Part shown: positions 57,901 through 64,000 of the stretch, piece after piece
How the letters are laid out: each line of letters opens with the position of its first letter
Numbering within the stretch: the stretch's first letter is position 1
Source: Ligustrum vulgare
Taxonomy: Eukaryota; Streptophyta; Magnoliopsida; Lamiales; Oleaceae
Reading direction: 5' to 3'
Length of the DNA: 64,000 nt
Assembly (NCBI GenBank): GCA_963555705.1
Contig: OY743190.1
Coordinates: forward strand, 19,847,491-19,911,490
Translations under genes and position numbers: made by a program
The notes under the pieces: generated by a model
Told to the model about the DNA's origin: nothing
The model's input: the letters and a program-made list of their open reading frames with translations, nothing else
The model's database searches: none

Positions 57901-58019
57901 CTTAATGTACTAGTGTTCAAGTGAGGATACAAAAATAAGAAGGCGCGAAATGCCACATAGCTCAAAAATAAGTAAGGTTCTACTATCAACTCTAGTGATC
58001 TACTGGGTAACACACGAAA

Positions 58020-58215
58020 ACCGACGCATATTCCTTTTTTTTTCTTTTTAATCCAAAAATCCTGTTTAATATTTTATATGCGTCGGTTGTCATATTCTTT
58101 ATTTTGTTTTTTTTTAACTATATGCGTCGGTTTTTTATACAACCGACCCATATAATTTCACTTTTTGCGTCGGATAACAACCGACGCATATTCCCTTTTA
58201 CAATTGACGCAAATG
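58020..58215. repeat. Subterminal hairpin repeats of CACTA-1, right side
   Basis: Units of ATGCGTCGGTT and AACCGACGCAT recur here, matching the left side at 49629-49760. Confidence 0.85.
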
Positions 58216-58659
58216 ATTAAAACTATACTAGTGATGGTATGTTTGTGGCGGAAGATGAAATGACAACGACGTAGGTTAAGAAGATGTCTTATATGGCAAA
58301 AGATGTCATGGAGGCGGCTTATATGATGAAGGATAGAAAGCATATTAATTGTTGATGTGTCAAAGCAGGTAATGGACAAGATGACTAGATTTTTGTCATA
58401 ATATATTGCTTCTACATTCACAGTCGAGGCGAAGAGTAGAATGTTCATGGACGATATGTTCGTTAACTTTTCCATAAAGTCCATCCGCTGAAAAAGAAGG
58501 CATTCGATAGATGATTCACTAGTCTTTGATCCTGGTAATCATTTTATGGTTCTGCTAAGAGTAAATTAATTCGTCTATGCTTTCTGTAATGGTTTTCTTT
58601 TCTTTTCTTTTTTAGAATTAGCTAGAAAGATAGGGTAAAATACCATATCAGATGCTAAA

Positions 58660-59260
58660 AATGGTTTGAGGATATGATTAAAAGTGGAACGTGGCTCACC
58701 GATGATGTAAGTCCATCTTTGGTATTATTTATGCTGTTCACGTAATTTTTTTCTATTTTAATTAAACTTTGTTTTCCTATTTTTCTGTTGTACGTAGCTC
58801 ATCAATCTTGCAATGGAACTTTTGCGCTATCGAACTTGAAGATACCCATAATCTTTGACATTCCTGGTCGGATTATCCTGAGTTTCGGGTTCAATAATAT
58901 CATTGACAATGAGCATAGCATGCTTCTATTTGACCCGTAAGTTATATGTTGCATGAGTACGTGCTCCAATATGTAGGGATGAGTTGGGAACGGAGAAGAC
59001 ATGCATTGATTGTATGCATTTGTACATTCCAGTGATCACAAACTCACAGTTCTATGTAGTCGAGATCATATTTGTTGATTCGACGACATACGTCTACGGT
59101 TTTGATTATAGATGTCTCACACAGGGCTAGTTGGAGCATATACCACATTAATGGAAGGTAATGATCATCGTTCGTGTAATGACTAGAGGAGTGAACATTG
59201 CAGTACTTGATAGACTATCCGGAGTGAGGAAGATCACAACGTCAAAGAAAGCAATATTGT
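58660..59260 (+). pseudogene. Decayed Ulp1-like gene remnant flanking CACTA-1
   Basis: Pieces in different frames read TWLTDD (about 58692-58709), a likely intron (gtaagtcc ... gtag), then HINLAMELLRYR (about 58801-58836), and later CMHLYIPVITNSQFYVVEII with FVDSTTYVYGFDY (about 59010-59110). These match the general text of Ulp1-type proteases carried by plant transposons (WLTDEHI, LYIPVN..HW, IYVYDS). The catalytic histidine-tryptophan pair is absent. The left part of the same locus may be the DNA duplicated at 48242-49572. Confidence 0.5.
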
Positions 59261-60569
59261 ATGTGCGTTTTATTCAATAGACATTATTATTTATTTTCAA
59301 GGTTGATTGCAGTTTATTTCTAATCAAGTATATAGAATTTATGAGCATCGAACGTAGTAAATAGATGATCAATCAGACATATATTCAAAACTGGAGATTA
59401 AGGTAGCGTTCAATATGGGTGAATATAATTTTGATCGGCCGTAATATATTTATAACATTATAAACATATAAATATTTAATATTTAATTATGATTCATGTT
59501 TTATTTTAATTTAATTGTATATTACTTATGAATATATTTAATTGTATATATGTAATTGTAAATATTGAGCGACACAAACAAAGTGCATTAAACATAAAGA
59601 TTACAATAAATTGACGATAAATATAAAGATTACACAACTCTATCGTATTCTATTTCATATTTTCACCTACAGTTTACTACCAATAGATTAGTAATATTTC
59701 TTTCCACCAATTCTCTGTGTTTCAATCTTTAACTTCTGATTTTACTACATGAGATAACCTGCTCATGGATTTCCAGCATTAAAGTTGTAGCATGCATGAT
59801 AGATCAGGTCATTTAAATGTTACTACTTTACAAAAGCTAACAAGCTTAGATTTATTTCCTTCTATTTCATTTGATCAAAATTAGGACTGCACAAAAAATC
59901 GCGAAATCGCAAACCGAACCTAACTCATTGGCTTGAAACTGCATAGAACCGTGGTTTTATTTTCCTCAAACCGTTTCAAAATGATTTGGTTTAGGTTTTG
60001 ATTTTCAAAAACCGCAAAACACCGAACCAAACTGCTTTTATTTTCTAGTTAAAATATTAATTTTATTAATTTTAATTTACTTTCCACAAAAAAATTCAAA
60101 TTTATCTAATAAAATAAAATTCTTGTTTATATATTTTCTCGTTTTCATTGCATTTTGATGATCTCAGAAAAGACTGCTAGTGTTTGAAGTTAGGGATTTT
60201 GTTTCTTCTTTACATGGGAATAAATTTTGGTAGTCATCTAACGTGAATTTTCTATGAAATCCTTGTAATCCCAATTAATATTTAACAACATTAATCTCCC
60301 GATAAAGGAATTTCACAAAGTTTTGTAAGCCTTCTGAACCACAAATGCCCTTCTTACTCAACTTTCGTAAGATGAATGATGCAATCTATGTGTGATGAGA
60401 GTTCTTGAAAACTCATCTCCTTAATAAGGACATTCTTAAGAGTAATTGATACTTTGACGATGGCCTCTATAGTCTGAGAAAAAAGTTCTATTATCGGACC
60501 AAGAGACGAATTAGTTAGGCATCCATTACTATTTTCTTACTAACTAATGACATTTATGGACCAGTATGA

Positions 60570-60938
60570 TGACCAATCTCATGCAAGAAAATCCACAAAC
60601 CACTCAATCGAAGAAGCTGCTCAATCCCATTTCCTATAACCTCAAATAATCTACATTAGGAAGATACTCAAAAGCCGTTGACAAGAAAAAAAAGGCAATC
60701 AGAAAATGAAATCAGGATTCTCAACTTCATATTATACTTGAAATTCTATATGACCAATCTCATGCAAGAAAATCTACAAACCACTCAACCGAAGAAGCTG
60801 GTCAATCCCATTTCCTATAACCTCAAATAATCTACATTAGGAAGATACTCAAAAACCGTTGACAAGAAAAAAAAAAAAAAAGGCAATCAGAAAATAAAAT
60901 CAGGATTCTCAACTTCATATTATACTTGAAATTCTATA
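60570..60938. repeat. 181-bp tandem duplication inside the hAT element
   Basis: Copy 1 is 60570-60750 and copy 2 is 60751 to about 60938. Both start TGACCAATCTCATGCAAGAA and end ...CTTGAAATTCTATAT. The copies differ by a few bases and by the length of a poly-A run. Confidence 0.9.
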
Positions 60939-60942
60939 TTAA

Positions 60943-60961
60943 CCCCCCCCCCCCCCCCCCC
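60943..60961. repeat. C19 homopolymer followed by A8
   Basis: Nineteen C in a row directly after the tandem duplication, then a short A run. Such long C runs are rare in plant DNA and are error-prone to sequence. Confidence 0.9.
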
Positions 60962-61649
60962 AAAAAAAAGAAGCTCTATTATAGTATGTCAGAATTTTAT
61001 TTCATCGATAAAAAATCAATCAATTGTTTATGCTCATCTCTTATTGTATGGCAACGGCATGCATTTATAGGCATGGTAAGATTGACATCAAAAGAGAAAT
61101 TGTTAATAGTATAATGTGCTTAATGAATGATAATCAATTACAATTAGATATATATGTATATGTGATTGGTGCATTTAGTGCTATGTTATAACCTACAATG
61201 GTAACGAGGTAAACAAAGAATCAAAGAATGTTATCATATATTAGTTTATATTAACTTATTTTAGCTTTAAATATTAAGAAGTACAAATCAATTTGGCATC
61301 TAAAATATGTTATATTGTGTCGATAGATAAACCGTGGATTAAAAACGAACCACGCCGCAAAAAAAGGTTTGTTTGGTTTGGTTTGAAAAAATGTCAAACT
61401 GTTTAAAATGGTTTGGTTTGAAAATATGTCACAGACCGTCCAAATCGGACCGCGTTCACCCCTAATCAAAACCATTGGTGCTAAATTTGTGTACAGTCTA
61501 ATTTTAACCAAAATGCAATTTCATTAAGTCAAAAGGAACTCAAATCTTCTATAATTAATTTATAGTGTTATCATTGATTTAACGTTTTTAGAACTAGAGG
61601 TGGTAAAAATATTTTTACTACTTTTATAAATGATTGCACAAAACAATGT

Positions 61650-62740
61650 TATGCCTATTTGTTAGGAAGCAAATACGAGTTCTTAGAAGCATTTAAGAAT
61701 CAACTTAGGGAACGAATAAAAATTATTCATAGTTATGAAGGGGGAGAATCTAAAGCCTATTTGAAGAATTTCGTAGTTATCTTGGACTATTCATCAAACT
61801 ACTTCCGAATTATTTTAGAGCTTGTAGGGGAAGCAATTCTAGCTAACCACATTCTTAATAATATACCATACAAAATTTGAAACGGAACTTCTTATTAGCT
61901 ATTGAAATGTTAATTATATACCTTCGTACAAATACTTAAAAGTGAGGGAGTGTTTGCCTAAGGCCGAAGTACCAAAGCCAAAACAGATTAAAATAGGGCC
62001 TTAGATTATTGACTGTATATTCATTAGATATAATAATAACATTGAGGCATATCGGTTCCTTGTACATAAGTTAGGGATTCCGGATATGCATTAGAATGTC
62101 ATCACTGAATCCGAAAATTGTCTATTTTTTAAGACATTTTTCCTTATAAGGAAAGGAAAGATATGAGTTTACAAAAATGAACTTATGGTTCTACAATTTG
62201 TACTCTTCAAAATGATGAAGAATCAAGATGTAGGAAGAGGACAAAAACAACTACATCTTCTGGTCCAGATATTTTGACTATTTGTTATGAAATGAATCTA
62301 GGGAATTCAATGAAGTAATGTCAATTCGAGAAGCGTCATTCTAGGAAGCGGCTATCAATTATGAAATTGATTCTATAATGCAGAATCATACTTGGGAATT
62401 CATTAATCTTCCACTTGGTAATAAACCTTCAGACTGTAAATTGACTTTAAAAAATTAAAGACTGATGGATCTATTGATAAATACAAGCCAGATTGATATA
62501 CATACTCACTCATAATGAGTATGATGTCCGTTAGAATGTTAACTTCAATTGTAGCATTGTATAGTTTTGAGATTCATCATACGGACGATAGAACGACCCT
62601 TTTAAACGGTGAGCTAAATGAAGAAATATAAATAAAAAATCCCAAGGGCTTCATTGATCCTCAAGTCACGTATAATCATTAAGTCATTGTACGAACTGAA
62701 GGAAACACCAAAATGGTAGCATGAGAAATTTGACAAAACT
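61650..62740 (+). pseudogene. Ty1/copia integrase and RT remnant
   Basis: The frame 61659-61880 reads like copia integrase (RIKIIHSYEGGE, later LVGEAILANHILNNIPYK). It continues at about 61945 with ECLPKAEVPKPKQIKIGP and AYRFLVHK. The RT region follows in broken frames: NHTWEFINLPLGNKPSDCKL (about 62388-62445), then text of type LYGFEIH and LNGELDEEI at about 62560-62630, and SLYELKETPK at about 62685. Stops are frequent. No LTR is recognised. Confidence 0.7.
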
Positions 62741-62841
62741 ATGTTCTCAAATGATTTTAAAATTAACAGTGTATTAAGTGCATTTATATTGAAACCACTG
62801 AGCCTTGGATACTAGTGCCACTCCAGGTACCAAATCGATTG

Positions 62842-64000
62842 TTAATTCCACTTGTCTATGTGGTGGAATACCAGTAGATCATCCGGAAACAAATCAGCAT
62901 ACTCTCCTATCACTAGCACGTTTTCTAATTTTGTCTTCATTGATGGGGTTCTGGTAACGTTGACGAGATTACCTTGATAGTAAGGTTTTTTCAACAATCT
63001 CTCTGCCTTCAAAGTTGATATGAGGTGAGGGAGTGTCTTAATCTTTAACCCAAAAAATCTGAACTCATCTTTACTATTTCTTCGAAAAATCACTTCTTTC
63101 TCCAAACATAAAATTGTAGCTTGATTATTACCCAACCAGCCCATTTCCAAAATGATATGGAAATCTTTCATTCCTATAACATGCAAGTCTGCTTCTAGTA
63201 TTAATCTATCAAAATCTATCGTTATCGCCTTAGCTACTCTATTCGTATCAATAGTTCCCCCTGACGGCATACTAATCTCAAGTATACCATCAATTTCATG
63301 ATACAGAACATTAATCTTAGCTAGACATGCATCAAATATGAATGAATAAGTTGCACTAGAATCAATAAGAACGTAAACAGGAATGTTAGAGACTGATAGA
63401 ATTCCTGAAATTACATCAGGGTTCTATGTGGCGTCATCGTGAGTCATAGAAAACACCCTTGCCTTTCCTTTCTTAGTCTGTTCATTGTCCTTAGTTGGTG
63501 CTTCCCGACACTGTAAATCATATTGACCTGCTTGTCCCCATCGAAAACAAACATTCTTTCAAATAAGCATTCACCCTTGTGGTTCTTCGACACGTACGGC
63601 AAAGGGGCGTTTGTTTGCTTGGCTGACCCCCACCAGGTCCATGATTCTGTTTCTTGAACTAACGTAGATTCTTACCAGGTTTGTGATCCTACCATTTTTC
63701 TTCCTGAAATTATTTTGTGGTCCATGATTTTGAGGTTTCATATTTGAATATGAAACAGTTTGTGCCTTCTTTACAACTGCTCCATAGGTATATAGCTCGT
63801 GTGAGATGACTATCTGCCTAATTTTAGGGCATAGGTATCTCTCAAAACGTTTTTCCTTCATAAGCTCAATACTAACCAAATGTGGGGCATAAGACAACTC
63901 CTCAAACTTCCTTTCGTAGTCGGTGATATCCATGTTTTCCTGTGCTAACTGCAAAAATTCTTTTCCCTTATGATCTCACATAGCCTATGGGAAATATTTT
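62842..64000 (-). pseudogene. Del-like gypsy gag and protease remnant, runs off the window
   Basis: On the minus strand the gag part (63954-63571) reads MQLAQENMDITDYERKFEEL, later RQIVISHELYTYGAVVKKAQ, clearly like the gag at 53208-53927. The zinc-knuckle region (63600-63440) is degraded. The protease part (63270-62842) has MPSGGTIDTNRV and DFHIILEMGWLGNNQATILC, matching the gypsy text DVILGMDWLSKNHA. The element starts beyond 64000, and its RT does not follow on the left, where copia sequence begins. Confidence 0.8.

Larger units (their letters stand above)
54306..57915 (+). mobile_element. CACTA-2 transposon with TTC target duplication
   Basis: The left end CACTAGTACAAAAAC begins at 54306 and the right end ...AATGTACTAGTG finishes at 57915. 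The flanks TTC (54303-54305) and TTC (57916-57918) form a perfect duplication. It lies in the leader of the Del-like gypsy. Subterminal GGCGTCGGTT hairpins lie at 54425-54572 and 57700-57900. It encodes the start of a TNP2 transposase and a Ulp1-type protease end, with the middle missing, so it is an internally deleted copy. Confidence 0.9.
50435..58010 (-). mobile_element. Truncated Del/Tekay-like gypsy nested in CACTA-1
   Basis: Minus-strand order: leader (58010-57919 and 54302-54213, split by CACTA-2), gag (54212-53208), a short protease start, then directly the end of integrase (about 52990-52860), a purine-rich tract and one LTR (52814-50435). RT, RNase H and most of integrase are deleted. 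No second LTR and no primer site are found before CACTA-1 sequence resumes near 58015. Confidence 0.8.
49521..58233. mobile_element. CACTA-1 transposon with ATG target duplication, body replaced by a nested gypsy
   Basis: The left end CACTAGTACAAATTAG begins at 49521 and the right end ...ACTATACTAGTG finishes at 58233. The flanks ATG (49518-49520) and ATG (58234-58236) are the 3-bp duplication. Subterminal ATGCGTCGGTT hairpins occur at 49629-49760 and 58020-58190. After about 50434 the sequence becomes the Del-like gypsy, and CACTA-1 sequence resumes only near 58015, so its transposase body is gone. Its left interior (for example 50350-50430) matches CACTA-2 at about 55075-55150. Confidence 0.85.
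59882..61464. mobile_element. Non-autonomous hAT element, 1583 bp
   Basis: The left end TAGGACTGCAC and inverted right end TAGGGGTGAACGCGG share TAGG..TG.AC. The flanks ATCAAAAT (59874-59881) and ATCAAAAC (61465-61472) give an 8-bp target duplication with one mismatch. Subterminal AACCGAACC/GGTTTGGTTTG words lie near both ends. No transposase is visible. The interior contains a 181-bp tandem duplication and a C19 run. Confidence 0.75.

Overview
The window is nuclear DNA of a flowering plant, most likely a eudicot. The evidence is a GRAS transcription factor gene of SCL32 type, an NPH3-family gene with a GT-AG intron, very AT-rich intergenic DNA, and a dense nest of plant-type transposons: Ty3/gypsy Tat, Athila-like and chromovirus (Del/Tekay-like) elements, Ty1/copia, CACTA, hAT and MITEs. 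I cannot name the species. Only two host genes are supported. All other coding sequence belongs to transposons and is almost all broken by stops and frameshifts. Layout from left to right: 1-6641 holds the 3' part of a Tat retrotransposon with two RNase H domains, a 26-bp tandem array after pol and an antisense reading frame before the LTR. 8242-9588 is an intact intronless GRAS gene. 10518-19447 is an Athila-like element that has lost RT, RNase H and integrase; a 5'-truncated copia element (19448-22300, minus) cuts its 3' LTR. 25102-26578 is a solo LTR of a related family on the minus strand, followed by a copia leader remnant that contains a 437-bp hAT MITE with its 8-bp target duplication. 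28351-29899 is an NPH3-domain gene whose BTB part is broken. 30570-30734 is a palindromic MITE and 30948-34192 is a CACTA element with a perfect ATT target duplication. 34632-46043 is an 11.4-kb chromovirus with both LTRs and an initiator tRNA-Met primer site; its leader holds two related repeat-rich insertions. 46044-48241 is repeat-rich non-coding DNA. 48242-59300 is a nested set: a decayed Ulp1-like gene holds CACTA-1 (49521-58233, ATG duplication), which holds a truncated Del-like gypsy (50435 to about 58010), which holds CACTA-2 (54306-57915, TTC duplication) with pieces of TNP2 transposase and of a Ulp1-type protease. A 665-bp tandem duplication spans the left junction of CACTA-1, so a second, orphan CACTA terminus is left behind. 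59882-61464 is a non-autonomous hAT element with an internal 181-bp duplication. 61650-62740 is a copia remnant and 62842-64000 is a minus-strand gypsy remnant that runs off the window. The two host genes do not form a pathway with anything here; they are islands in a transposon landscape. The most informative material is structural: nesting order, duplications across insertion junctions, lineage-specific extra reading frames, and short palindrome arrays near transposon ends. I did not find a convincing new biological system.
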